From positions 310,001 to 374,000 of the forward strand of contig NZ_BBOJ01000007.1 of assembly GCF_000974445.1 (NCBI RefSeq): DNA of 64,000 nucleotides. Direction: 5' to 3'. This DNA comes from Lentzea aerocolonigenes. GTDB lineage: Bacteria; Actinomycetota; Actinomycetes; Mycobacteriales; Pseudonocardiaceae. Positions 16,013 through 24,099 of this stretch are shown piece by piece (position 1 is the first letter of the stretch; every line of letters begins with the position of its first letter). The translations under genes were made by a program, and so were the position numbers. A model generated the notes under the pieces. The model made no database searches. It had not been told where the DNA came from and saw only the letters and a program-made list of their open reading frames with translations.

Positions 16013-16774
16013 GTGGCCGCCACCGTCTCCTCCAAGCTGCTGTCGCTGCTCGGCACGTTCGACAGCCGGCACCGCCGCCAGACGCTCAGCGGCATCGCGC
16101 GGCGCAGCGGGCTGCCGATCAGCACCGTGCACCGGTTGCTGGCCGAACTGGCCGAGTGGGGTGCGGTGCGGCGGCTCGACTCCGGGGAGTACGTGATCGG
16201 GCGGCGGATCTGGCGGCTCGGCCTGCTCGCGTCCGGGGAGGTGGACCTGAGCCGGGTCGCGGAACCGTTCCTGCACGACCTGCACGCCGCGACACGGGCC
16301 GTGGTGCACCTGGCCGTGCGGGAGGGAACGGAGGTCCTGTACCTCGACCGGGTGTCCGGGCACGCGTCGGTGCCGATCGTGAGCTCGACCGGCAGCCGGT
16401 TGCCGCTGCACTCGACCGGTGTCGGCAAGGTGCTGCTCGCGCACGCGCCCGCGGAGGTGCAGGAGGAGGTCCTCCAGCACAAGCTGACCCGCCTGACCCC
16501 GTACACGGTCACCGAGCCGGGACGGATGCGCGCGCAGCTGCACCGGATCCGGCGTGACGGGTACGCGCAGACGTTCGAGGAGATGACGCTCGGGGCGTGC
16601 AGCGTGGCGGTGCCGGTCGAGGTGGACGGGCACGTCGTCGCGGCGCTCGGCATCGTGGTGCCGGACCTGCGCAACGTGCGGGCCAGGTTGGTGGCGGCGT
16701 TGCAGGTCGCGGCGAAGGGCATCGGGCGGACGCTGCAGCCGGGTTTCCACCCACCGGAAGAAGGTCTTGGATGA
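16013..16774 (+). CDS. IclR-family transcriptional regulator
   Basis: The 253-residue protein has an IclR winged helix (residues 3-65; TLSGIARRSGLPISTVHRLL) and an IclR effector domain (about 75-250; VREGTEVLYLDRVSGHASVP and RLPLHSTGVGKVLLAHAPA). IclR proteins often control aromatic or short-chain acid catabolism. It lies 30 bp upstream of an aldehyde dehydrogenase gene in the same direction, with a perfect palindrome CGGTTGAATCTTCAACCG filling the gap, so it most likely controls that gene. The GTG start is weakly supported because no clear Shine-Dalgarno is seen. Confidence 0.9.
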   Translation: MAATVSSKLLSLLGTFDSRHRRQTLSGIARRSGLPISTVHRLLAELAEWGAVRRLDSGEYVIGRRIWRLGLLASGEVDLSRVAEPFLHDLHAATRAVVHLAVREGTEVLYLDRVSGHASVPIVSSTGSRLPLHSTGVGKVLLAHAPAEVQEEVLQHKLTRLTPYTVTEPGRMRAQLHRIRRDGYAQTFEEMTLGACSVAVPVEVDGHVVAALGIVVPDLRNVRARLVAALQVAAKGIGRTLQPGFHPPEEGLG

Positions 16775-16787
16775 CGTACCTCACAAG

Positions 16788-16805
16788 CGGTTGAATCTTC
16801 AACCG
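16788..16805. promoter_or_regulatory. 18-bp perfect palindrome abutting the aldehyde dehydrogenase start
   Basis: CGGTTGAATCTTCAACCG ends on the G of the GTG start at 16805. It occupies the place of a ribosome binding site. It is the likely binding site of the adjacent IclR regulator. Confidence 0.65.
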
Positions 16806-18250
16806 TGGCAAGCGAAAAGCGTGAGCTCATCATTGGCGGCGAAAGCGTTCCCGCGCTGGACGGCCGCACCACCGACGACCTCAACCCCTACACGGGTGAG
16901 GTGTACGCCGTCGTCGCCGCGGCAGGGACCGCCGACGTCGCGCGTGCCGTCGACGCGGCGGAGGAGGCGTTCGCGGAGTGGTCCGCGACGCCGCCGTCGG
17001 CCCGGCGGCGAATTCTGCTGAAAGCCGCCGACGTGCTGGAGTCCCGCACGCCGGAGGCCATCGCGCTGATGGCCCAGGAGGTCGGCGGTGTCGCCGGGTG
17101 GGCCGGTTTCAACGTGATGCTGGCGGCCGGCATGCTGCGCGAGGCGGCCGCGGCGGTCACCCAGCCGGTCGGCGAGGTGCTGACCACGGAGACGCCGGGG
17201 CAGCTGTCGCTCGCGGTGCGGGAGCCGCTCGGCGTGGTGGCGGCGTTCTCGCCGTGGAACGCGCCGATCATCCTCAGCACGCGCGCCGTCGCCGCCCCGC
17301 TCGCCGCCGGCAACACCGTGGTGATGAAGCCCAGCGAGGACGCGCCGATCGCGGCCGGGCTGTTCATCGCCGACGTGCTGCACGAGGCCGGGTTGCCGGC
17401 GGGCGTGCTCAACGTCGTGACGAACGCACCGTCCGACGCCGCGGAGATCGCGGAGGCGCTGATCGCCGACCCGCGGGTGCGGGCGGTGAACTTCACCGGG
17501 TCGACCGAGGTCGGCCGGATCGTCGGAACCCTTGCCGCACAACACCTCAAGCCCGCGGTCCTGGAGCTCGGCGGCAAGAACTCGTTGCTGGTGCTCGACG
17601 ACGCGGACCTCGACCACGCGGTCGAGGCGGCGACGTTCAGCGCGTTCTTCAACGCCGGTCAGATCTGCATGTCGGCCGACCGGATCCTGGTGCACGAGTC
17701 GGTGGCGGAGGAGTTCACGGCGAAGTTCGCCGCCAAGGTCGCCTCGCTCCCCCACGGCGACCCGGCCGACCCCGGCACGGTGATCGGTCCCGTGATCACG
17801 CCGCGCTCCGCCGAACGCGTGGCCGCGCTGGTCTCCGAGGCGGTCGAGGCGGGTGCTCGCGTGCGGGCCGGTGGTGACGGCGTCCCGCACGTGCTGGACG
17901 GCGTGACGCCGCGGATGCGCATCTTCACCGAGGAGATCTTCGGCCCGGCCGTCGTCGTGACTGCGGTCGCGGACGACGACGAGGCCGTCGCCATCGCCAA
18001 CGACACCGAGCACGGCCTGACAGCGGGCATCCTCACCGAGGACGCACGGCGCGGCCTGGCCCTCGCCCGGCGGATCCGCACCGGCATCGTGCACGTCGGC
18101 AACCAGACCGTGGACGACGCGCCGCAGGTGCCGTTCGGCGGGGTCAAGGCCAGCGGGTACGGCAGGTTCGGTGGCCGGTGGGGCATCGAGTCCTTCTCGG
18201 CGACCCGGTGGGTCACCGTGGCCGGTGGGCACGGCCACTTCCCGATCTAG
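16805..18250 (+). CDS. NAD(P)-dependent aldehyde dehydrogenase (aromatic aldehyde type)
   Basis: The 481-residue protein is full length for the ALDH superfamily. Visible motifs: [13 protein letters not shown] (cofactor and active-site Asn), [17 protein letters not shown] (Rossmann), catalytic Glu in LELGGKN (about 256) and catalytic Cys in [11 protein letters not shown] (about 289). The pattern is closest to benzaldehyde/vanillin/salicylaldehyde dehydrogenases, which oxidise aromatic aldehydes to acids. It follows an IclR regulator. No Shine-Dalgarno is visible because a palindrome abuts the GTG, so translation may be leaderless or coupled. Confidence 0.9.
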   Translation: MASEKRELIIGGESVPALDGRTTDDLNPYTGEVYAVVAAAGTADVARAVDAAEEAFAEWSATPPSARRRILLKAADVLESRTPEAIALMAQEVGGVAGWAGFNVMLAAGMLREAAAAVTQPVGEVLTTETPGQLSLAVREPLGVVAAFSPWNAPIILSTRAVAAPLAAGNTVVMKPSEDAPIAAGLFIADVLHEAGLPAGVLNVVTNAPSDAAEIAEALIADPRVRAVNFTGSTEVGRIVGTLAAQHLKPAVLELGGKNSLLVLDDADLDHAVEAATFSAFFNAGQICMSADRILVHESVAEEFTAKFAAKVASLPHGDPADPGTVIGPVITPRSAERVAALVSEAVEAGARVRAGGDGVPHVLDGVTPRMRIFTEEIFGPAVVVTAVADDDEAVAIANDTEHGLTAGILTEDARRGLALARRIRTGIVHVGNQTVDDAPQVPFGGVKASGYGRFGGRWGIESFSATRWVTVAGGHGHFPI

Positions 18251-18257
18251 CGACGTT

Positions 18258-18284
18258 CCGGGCCGCGCCACCGGCGAGGCCCGG
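18258..18284. terminator. GC hairpin between convergent genes
   Basis: CCGGGCC (18258-18264) and GGCCCGG (18278-18284) form a 7-bp stem with a 13-nt loop, between the ends of the aldehyde dehydrogenase and response-regulator genes. It could serve both directions. Confidence 0.45.
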
Positions 18285-18285
18285 T

Positions 18286-18921
18286 TCAGCTCGCCAGCCC
18301 TGCTTCGTGCGCGACGATCGCCGCCTGCACCCGGTTCTCCGCCCCGAGCCGGGTCAGGATGGCGCTCACGTGCCCCTTCACCGTGCCCTCGACCAGGTCC
18401 AGGCGCCGGGCGATCTGCGCGTTCGACAGCCCTTCGCCCAGCAACGCCAGCACGTCCCGTTCGCGCGCGGTCAGCGACTCCACCAGGGACTTCGCCCGGC
18501 CCGTCCGGCCGCCGCGGAACCGCGTGATCATCCGTGCCGCGACCTTGGGGGCGAGGTAGGCGCCGCCGGACGCCAGCGCGTGCACGCCCGCGATCAGCTC
18601 GCGCGGGTCGCCCGACTTCAGCAGGAAGCCCCGTGCGCCGCCGTCCAGTGCCTGTTCCAGGTAGCCGTCGTCGTTGAACGTCGTCAGCATCGCCACCCCG
18701 AAGCCGAGGCGTGCCAGCTCGCGGGCCGCCTCCAGCCCGTCGAGGCGCGGCATGCGGACGTCCAGCAGCACGACGTCCGGCCGGTGCTTCAGAGCGAGGT
18801 CGACGGCCTCGCGCCCGTCGGACGCCTCCGCCACCACCTCGATCGCCGGATCGGAACCGAGGATGGCGCGCACGCCGGCACGCACCATCGCCTCGTCGTC
18901 GGCGAGCAGAACCCGGATCAC
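18286..18921 (-). CDS. NarL/FixJ-type response regulator
   Basis: The 211-residue protein has a receiver domain (acidic pair ADDE at 7-10, phospho-acceptor Asp54 in LLDVRMPRLDG, Lys in FLLKSGDPREL) and a C-terminal LuxR helix-turn-helix (LTARERDVLALLGEGLSNAQ). Its GTG start overlaps the kinase stop by 4 bp (GTGA), showing translational coupling. Third gene of the serine hydrolase/kinase/regulator operon; it probably regulates that operon, though no clear symmetric site is seen upstream of the hydrolase gene. Confidence 0.92.
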   Translation of the reverse strand: MIRVLLADDEAMVRAGVRAILGSDPAIEVVAEASDGREAVDLALKHRPDVVLLDVRMPRLDGLEAARELARLGFGVAMLTTFNDDGYLEQALDGGARGFLLKSGDPRELIAGVHALASGGAYLAPKVAARMITRFRGGRTGRAKSLVESLTARERDVLALLGEGLSNAQIARRLDLVEGTVKGHVSAILTRLGAENRVQAAIVAHEAGLAS

Positions 18922-19781
18922 GACTCCCCCGCGTGTGGAAGCGTGGCGACCAGCTCGAACCTGCCCCCGCCACGGCTGACGCGCAGCGTACCTCCCGCGA
19001 GCCGCACCCGTTCGCGCAACGCGACCAGGCCCAGGCGGCTGCCCGCACCCCGGCGCAGTCCCGCATCGTTGCTCGCCTCGACGACCGTCGTCGCGTCCTC
19101 CGACGTGACCTTCAGCAGCAGCAAGGACTTCGGCGCGTGCTTGGCGGCGTTCGTCAACGCCTCCTGCACCACCCGGAGCACGGTCGGCTCCACAGTGGAC
19201 GGCACGGCACCGTCCACGGAGAACTCGACCCGCAACCCCGCCGCCACCGCGCGGTCCACGAGGTCGCGCAACTCCAGCACGGACGGCGGGTCGCCCTCCC
19301 TCAACAGGAGCACGAGGTCCGCCAGCCGTTCCGTGGCCGCGGCCGCCGTCACCCTCAGCCGCGCCGCCGCGTCCTGGTGCTCGGCGGGCACCGTCATCTC
19401 CAGCGCACCGGCCTGCAACGCGATCAGGCTCAGCTCGTGGCCGAGCGTGTCGTGCACCTCGTGCGCGATCCGGGTGCGTTCGCGCAGGTGAGCGGCCTCG
19501 GCACCGGCGGCGGCCAGTGCGGCCTGCTGGTGCGCGACGCGGCCCAGGAACCACGGCAGCGCCACCGCGAGACCCACCACGGTGAGACCCATCAGGCCAC
19601 CCGCGACAGCGCCCGCCAACACCAGTGCCGTCCACCCGTTGGCCGTACGACGTCCCAGCAGGAACGACGCGATGAACAGGGGAATCCACACCGCCACCGT
19701 CCACGGTGGAACGCCGTCGTGCATCGCGAACGAGACCGCGACCGCCACCGCGACGCATCCCGCGAGGGCTGCCGTCCTCAT
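18918..19781 (-). CDS. Sensor histidine kinase, DesK/NarX type
   Basis: The 287-residue protein is short: about three membrane helices in residues 5-80, HisKA_3 with His110 (RIAHEVHDTLGHE), and an HATPase domain (VVQEALTNAAKHAPKSLLLL; LGLVALRERVRL). No extracytoplasmic domain. The ATG overlaps the serine hydrolase stop by 4 bp (ATGA), so the hydrolase, kinase and regulator are made together. That arrangement suggests the membrane-bound serine hydrolase participates in signal perception or is the regulated output (inference). Confidence 0.9.
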   Translation of the reverse strand: MRTAALAGCVAVAVAVSFAMHDGVPPWTVAVWIPLFIASFLLGRRTANGWTALVLAGAVAGGLMGLTVVGLAVALPWFLGRVAHQQAALAAAGAEAAHLRERTRIAHEVHDTLGHELSLIALQAGALEMTVPAEHQDAAARLRVTAAAATERLADLVLLLREGDPPSVLELRDLVDRAVAAGLRVEFSVDGAVPSTVEPTVLRVVQEALTNAAKHAPKSLLLLKVTSEDATTVVEASNDAGLRRGAGSRLGLVALRERVRLAGGTLRVSRGGGRFELVATLPHAGES

Positions 19782-20986
19782 CGCCTCCACCTCACCACCG
19801 CCACGCCGGCGTTCATCACGCTCGACACGCCCAACCACACCACAAGCGGCAGCGAATAGTGCATCAGTTGGAAGAACGTCATGTCCCGGCCTCCGTACAG
19901 GACTCCCAGCAACGCGGGCAACGCCAGCAGCACGGCGAGCGGCACGAACCTCAGCACCTGCCACGCCTTGTGGAACCTCCGCGGCCGCCGCAGGGCACGA
20001 ATCCCCAGCGCGAGCGACAACAACGTCAGTCCCGCCAGCACGAGGTCGATCAGCAGCCGGTACGACGTGGGCTCCGGTGGTGCCTTGCCGTCCACGAGGT
20101 CGGCGATGCCGTTCTCCAGCGCGTACGTGCCCTCGTTGCCGAGCGTGAGCCCGCTGGTGGACATGACCGCGATCCCGTACCCGGACGGGGTGATCAGCTG
20201 ACCGGCCGTGGCGGTGAACCAGATGCCGTTGTGCCGCAACCGGCCCTCGGAGTCGGCCTGCCAGCCCATGCCGTCCCGCGGCGCCAGCTCCGGTTGGGCG
20301 GCCAGCCACTTGGCCATGTCCGAGGCCGTGGTGATCACGCCGTCCGACCCGGTGACGAACCGGTGCGGCTCGGTGAGCGGGACCGAGAACCCGTAGGCGT
20401 AGCCGTGGCCCTTGCGGAAGTCCGGTGGCAGGTCCCGCGGCGTCACGTCGATCGCGACGGTGTCCCGCATCCCGAGGGGTTCGAAGACGTGCTTCTTCAG
20501 GTAGGCGTTGAAGTTCTCCCCCGACGCGAGCTCGACCAGCCGCGCGGCCAGGTGGTAGTTCGTGTTGGTGTACCGGAACTGACCGTCGGGGACGGCCTCC
20601 CGCAGCACCTCCCGTGCCCGGTCGAGAGCCTCCGCGGGAGTGTTCGGCTGCGCCAGGCTCTTCTCCGGCAACGTGCGGTCGCTGATGCCCGACGTGTGAC
20701 CGAGCAGCTGACGCGGTGTGACCCGTGAGTCGAAGACCGGACGGTCCAGGTCGATCTTGCCCGCGTCGGCGAGCTGCCGGACGGCGAGTGCCGTGAACGA
20801 CTTGCTGACCGACGCGATCGCCATCTTCGTGTTCCCCGTGATCGGCTCGCCCGCCGAGTCGTGCCCGTAGGCCTCGACGGCGACGACCTGGTCCCCCTTG
20901 GTGATCGCCACCGCGACGCCCGGATGGGAGGCCTCGCCCGCGAAGGTGGACACCAGCAGCGTGAGTGCTGCACCCCAGATGTTCAT
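19778..20986 (-). CDS. Serine hydrolase (class C beta-lactamase/DD-peptidase fold) with C-terminal membrane helices
   Basis: The 402-residue protein has the penicillin-binding fold: SVSKS (SxxK; about 58-62, nucleophile first Ser), YTNTNY (YxN; about 140) and LLGHTSGIS. After about residue 290 it has three membrane helices (LLIDLVLAGLTLLSLALGI; VPLAVLLALPALLGVLYGG; LPLVVWLGVSSVMNAGVAVV). The N-terminus (MNIWGAALTLLVSTFAG) may be a signal or anchor, so the catalytic domain is probably outside. Substrate could be a peptidoglycan stem peptide, a beta-lactam or another ester. The ATG at 20986 is preferred to a TTG three codons upstream. Coupled to a kinase/regulator pair. Confidence 0.85.
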   Translation of the reverse strand: MNIWGAALTLLVSTFAGEASHPGVAVAITKGDQVVAVEAYGHDSAGEPITGNTKMAIASVSKSFTALAVRQLADAGKIDLDRPVFDSRVTPRQLLGHTSGISDRTLPEKSLAQPNTPAEALDRAREVLREAVPDGQFRYTNTNYHLAARLVELASGENFNAYLKKHVFEPLGMRDTVAIDVTPRDLPPDFRKGHGYAYGFSVPLTEPHRFVTGSDGVITTASDMAKWLAAQPELAPRDGMGWQADSEGRLRHNGIWFTATAGQLITPSGYGIAVMSTSGLTLGNEGTYALENGIADLVDGKAPPEPTSYRLLIDLVLAGLTLLSLALGIRALRRPRRFHKAWQVLRFVPLAVLLALPALLGVLYGGRDMTFFQLMHYSLPLVVWLGVSSVMNAGVAVVRWRR

Positions 20987-21036
20987 GTCCCACAACGTAT
21001 GGAGCGCGAGCAGGAGAAACCCGACCCGAAAGACAG

Positions 21037-21068
21037 AGCGGACCCCCGACGAAAGTCAGGGGTCCGCT
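21037..21068 (-). terminator. Strong hairpin after the MFS exporter gene
   Basis: AGCGGACCCC (21037-21046) pairs with GGGGTCCGCT (21059-21068); inside, GAC-GAAA-GTC extends the stem past one mismatch to a stable GAAA tetraloop. It lies 8 bp after the stop codon of the leftward exporter gene and before the hydrolase operon. Confidence 0.85.
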
Positions 21069-21076
21069 GGGGGAAC

Positions 21077-22624
21077 TCAGTGACCCGCGGCCATCTCCGC
21101 CGCCAGCCTGTCGTCACCGCTCTGCTCCTTGAGCGGCTTCTCCTTGATGAACACCACCGCGAGCAGCGCCAGCACCGCGAACGGCGCGCCCACCAGGAAG
21201 ATCTCCGCCGTCGCCGTCGCGTAGATCTCGGCGATCACGGCCTTGACCGCGGGCGGCAGCACCGAGATGTCCGGCACCTCGTTGCCACCCGTGCCGCCCA
21301 TCGGCCCGAACTTCTCGGCCGCGAGCGACGAGACCTTGCTCGCCAGCACCGCGCCCAGCGCCGACACACCGATCGCACCGCCCAGCGAGCGGAAGAACGT
21401 CAGCGTCGACGTGGTGGCGCCGAGGTCCTTGGCCGGCACGTCGTTCTGCGCCGCCAGGACCAGGTTCTGCATCAGCAGTCCGACGCCGACGCCGAGCACG
21501 AACATGTGCACGGACACCATGAACACGGTGGTGGTCGCGGTGATCGTGGACAGCAGCAGCATGCCGCCGACCATGATCACGCCACCGGCGACCAGGAACG
21601 CCTTCCACTTGCCGAACTTCGTGATCAGCTGTCCCGCCACGGTCGACGAGATCAGCAGGCCGAAGATCAGCGGCAGGCCCAGCAGACCCGCCTGGGTCGG
21701 CGTCTTGCCGAGCGAGAGCTGGAAGTACTGCGAGAGGAACACCGTGCCGCCGAACATCGCGACACCGACCAGGGCGCTGGCGATGGTCGTGAGCGAGACG
21801 GTGCGGTTGCGGAAGATCGACAGCGGCACGATCGGGTCGTGCGCCGTGGCCTCGACGCGCACGGCGGCCACGAGCAGCAGGACGCCGAGCGTCACCAGGC
21901 CCGCGGTCCAGCCCGACCACCACTCGAACTTCTGACCGGCCAGCGAGGACCAGATCAGCAGCGTCGAGACACCGGACACGATCAGGAACGCGCCCAGGTA
22001 GTCGATCTTCGTGTCCTCCTTGCGCACGACCGGCAGGTGCAGGGTGCGCTGGAGCAGCCAGATCGCGGCCAGGGCGAACGGCACGCCGACGAAGAAGCAC
22101 CAGCGCCAGCCCAGCCACGACGTGTCGACCAGCACGCCGCCGATCAGCGGGCCCGCCACGGTGCCGACGCCGAACACGGCGCCGAACAGGCCGGAGTAAC
22201 GGCCGAGCTCGCGCGGCGGGATCATCGCCGCCATCACGATCGTGGCGAGTGCCGTGACGCCACCGGCTCCCAGGCCCTGCACCACGCGGCTGACGATCAG
22301 CATCTCGATGTTCTGCGAGAAGCCCGCGATCAGCGAGCCCGCCACGTACAGGCTGAGCGAGGCCTGGATCAGCAGCTTGCGGCTGTAGAGGTCGGCGAGC
22401 TTGCCCCACAGCGGCACGGTCGCCGTCATCGCGAGCAGCTCGGTGGTGACGATCCAGGCGAAGATCGACTGCGAGCCCTTCAGCTCGGCGACGATGCGCG
22501 GCAACGCGTTCGACACGACGGTGCCCGCCAGGATGGCGACGAACATGCCCAGCATCAGGCCGGACATGGCCTGCACGACGTCGCGTCTGCTGTGTACCGG
22601 TGTCACTTCTGCTTCGGTGGTCAT
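21077..22624 (-). CDS. MFS drug exporter, DHA2 (14-helix, EmrB/QacA) family
   Basis: The 515-residue protein has the 14-helix pattern of DHA2 proton/drug antiporters. MFS motif A is present as GKLADLYSRKLL (about 74-85), and motif C as GVGTVAGPLIGG (about 150-161), which marks exporters. It moves hydrophobic compounds out across the cytoplasmic membrane. The gene overlaps the upstream TetR gene by 4 bp (ATGA), so both are made from one transcript and repressor release should raise exporter levels. Substrate cannot be predicted. Confidence 0.92.
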   Translation of the reverse strand: MTTEAEVTPVHSRRDVVQAMSGLMLGMFVAILAGTVVSNALPRIVAELKGSQSIFAWIVTTELLAMTATVPLWGKLADLYSRKLLIQASLSLYVAGSLIAGFSQNIEMLIVSRVVQGLGAGGVTALATIVMAAMIPPRELGRYSGLFGAVFGVGTVAGPLIGGVLVDTSWLGWRWCFFVGVPFALAAIWLLQRTLHLPVVRKEDTKIDYLGAFLIVSGVSTLLIWSSLAGQKFEWWSGWTAGLVTLGVLLLVAAVRVEATAHDPIVPLSIFRNRTVSLTTIASALVGVAMFGGTVFLSQYFQLSLGKTPTQAGLLGLPLIFGLLISSTVAGQLITKFGKWKAFLVAGGVIMVGGMLLLSTITATTTVFMVSVHMFVLGVGVGLLMQNLVLAAQNDVPAKDLGATTSTLTFFRSLGGAIGVSALGAVLASKVSSLAAEKFGPMGGTGGNEVPDISVLPPAVKAVIAEIYATATAEIFLVGAPFAVLALLAVVFIKEKPLKEQSGDDRLAAEMAAGH

Positions 22625-23244
22625 GATCCCCCTTCGTGGTGGTGCGGCACGTGAGCCAGCCCGGTGGCGAACAGGTCGAGCGCCTCACCGACCAGGTCGC
22701 CCAGCGAGACCGCGTCGTCCTGCGCCCAGCGCGTGATCGCACAGCGGAACGCGGCGGTCCCGGCGGCGACCAGCAGGCGCGGGTACAGGTGCGAGGCCGG
22801 CAGCCCCGCCCGCCGCGCCACGGCGTCCGCGAGCTGCTGCTCGGACTCCGCGTTGCTGGCGAACGCGCGGACCAGCAGGTCCGGCCGCTGCATCAGGACG
22901 TCCTTGCGCAGCAGCCACAGGTCGCGGGCGTTGTCCATCTCCTCGGTGACCTCGGCGAGCACCGAGGACCGGTAGGCCTCGAACGGGCTGACGCCGGCGT
23001 CCGCGGCGACGATGCGCCCGGCCATGCGCGGACCCAGTTCCGGGTCCGCGCCGATGAGCGCCTCGTCCTTGCTCGCGAAGTAGTTGAAGAAGGTCCGCAC
23101 CGAGACGTCGGCCTCGGCGGCGATCTCCTCAACGGTGACGTGGTCGTAGCCCCGCTCAGCGGCGAGACGCACGGTCGCCCGCTCGAGCGCGGCACGCGTG
23201 CGGCGCTTCTTGCGGTCGCGCAGGCTCTCCCCCGGCTGGTTCAC
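22621..23244 (-). CDS. TetR-family repressor of the downstream exporter
   Basis: The 207-residue protein has an N-terminal TetR helix-turn-helix (residues about 10-60; [20 protein letters not shown]) and an all-helical ligand domain with a TetR_C_17-like look (acyl-like repressor pattern MQRPDLLVRAFASNAESEQQ). I use the GTG at 23244 (MNQPGESLRDRKK); an upstream in-frame start at 23259 is possible. It is translationally coupled to the DHA2 exporter. A perfect palindrome TTGCAGTGACTGCAA 22 bp upstream is its probable operator, giving autoregulation. Confidence 0.9.
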   Translation of the reverse strand: MNQPGESLRDRKKRRTRAALERATVRLAAERGYDHVTVEEIAAEADVSVRTFFNYFASKDEALIGADPELGPRMAGRIVAADAGVSPFEAYRSSVLAEVTEEMDNARDLWLLRKDVLMQRPDLLVRAFASNAESEQQLADAVARRAGLPASHLYPRLLVAAGTAAFRCAITRWAQDDAVSLGDLVGEALDLFATGLAHVPHHHEGGS

Positions 23245-23266
23245 GGGGCAAGCGTACACGACAGTT

Positions 23267-23289
23267 TTGCAGTGACTGCAACTTTGCAG
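23267..23289. promoter_or_regulatory. Overlapping palindromes, probable TetR operator
   Basis: TTGCAGTGACTGCAA (23267-23281) is a perfect palindrome about a central G. It overlaps a second one, CTGCAA-CT-TTGCAG (23276-23289). Three half-sites spaced for one or two dimers lie upstream of the TetR/exporter operon. Confidence 0.7.
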
Positions 23290-23306
23290 AGTGTGAAGTA
23301 GGTCGC

Positions 23307-24059
23307 CTACGACCAGGGGGTTTTCGGTTTGGCCTGGAGCTCGCCGTCGACGTAGAGATCGACCCTCTCACTGAAGAAGCAGGCCATCCCACCGATTTTC
23401 TGGCTCTCGGGCAGCGGGGACCGGTAGATCCACACGAGGTCCTCGTGAACCTTCCCGTTGACCTCGACCGACCAGTACGTGGCGGTGCCCTTGTACGGGC
23501 AGTGCGTCTGCGTGTCCGACGGCCTGAGCAGATCGAACCGGACGTCGCTCAACGGCAGGTAGTACCGCGGTGGAAGGCTCGTCTCGAACAGGATCCGCGG
23601 CTGTGTGGACGCCGCCAGCGTGACCCCGTCGAGCGCGACCCGCACGTGCCGTGAGCTGCCCAGGACGTCGACCCGCTTGTACGGGTCGCGCGGGTGCACG
23701 TAGATCGGCTCGTCCTCCTCCAGCCACTCGTCCATGGCGGAGAACTCGAACCGGACGAGGTCCCGCAGCTCCTCGATCGGCGAGTCGGGGTAGGTCAGCG
23801 CCGCGCCCTCGGCGGTGCCGCCCGCCGTGACCACGTCGTGGAGCACGCCCTCGCCCCTGCTCGGCGAGTGCTTGGTCTCCCCCGTCGGCTTCAGCTCGAC
23901 GCGCACGGCCGAAAGCGGCAGGTAGTAGGCCGGGTAGTGGGGGATCTCCCAGACGAGGTGCGGCGAGGTCGTGTCCGCGACCAGATCGCCACCGAAGTAC
24001 GCACGGACCCGCTTCGCCGAGGTCTCGACCCGGACCCGGCCACGCTGCTCGTTGCCCAT
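23307..24059 (-). CDS. DUF427-domain protein (two copies of the domain)
   Basis: The 250-residue cytoplasmic protein contains two DUF427 domains: residues about 8-95 (RVRAYFGGDLVADTTSPHLV, then YPAYYLPLSAV) and about 125-240 (RHVRVALDGVTLAASTQPRI, then PPRYYLPLSDV, CPYKGTATYWSV). The second copy keeps the CPYKGTA motif that is usual in the family, while the first has HSPSRGEG instead. DUF427 proteins are common in actinobacteria and fungi but have no agreed function. It lies 40 bp downstream of the PRPP synthetase gene on the same strand and may be cotranscribed. Confidence 0.85.
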   Translation of the reverse strand: MGNEQRGRVRVETSAKRVRAYFGGDLVADTTSPHLVWEIPHYPAYYLPLSAVRVELKPTGETKHSPSRGEGVLHDVVTAGGTAEGAALTYPDSPIEELRDLVRFEFSAMDEWLEEDEPIYVHPRDPYKRVDVLGSSRHVRVALDGVTLAASTQPRILFETSLPPRYYLPLSDVRFDLLRPSDTQTHCPYKGTATYWSVEVNGKVHEDLVWIYRSPLPESQKIGGMACFFSERVDLYVDGELQAKPKTPWS

Positions 24060-24099
24060 GTCCTGTACCAACACGGGACGGGCGGGCAGGCTTCCCGGA

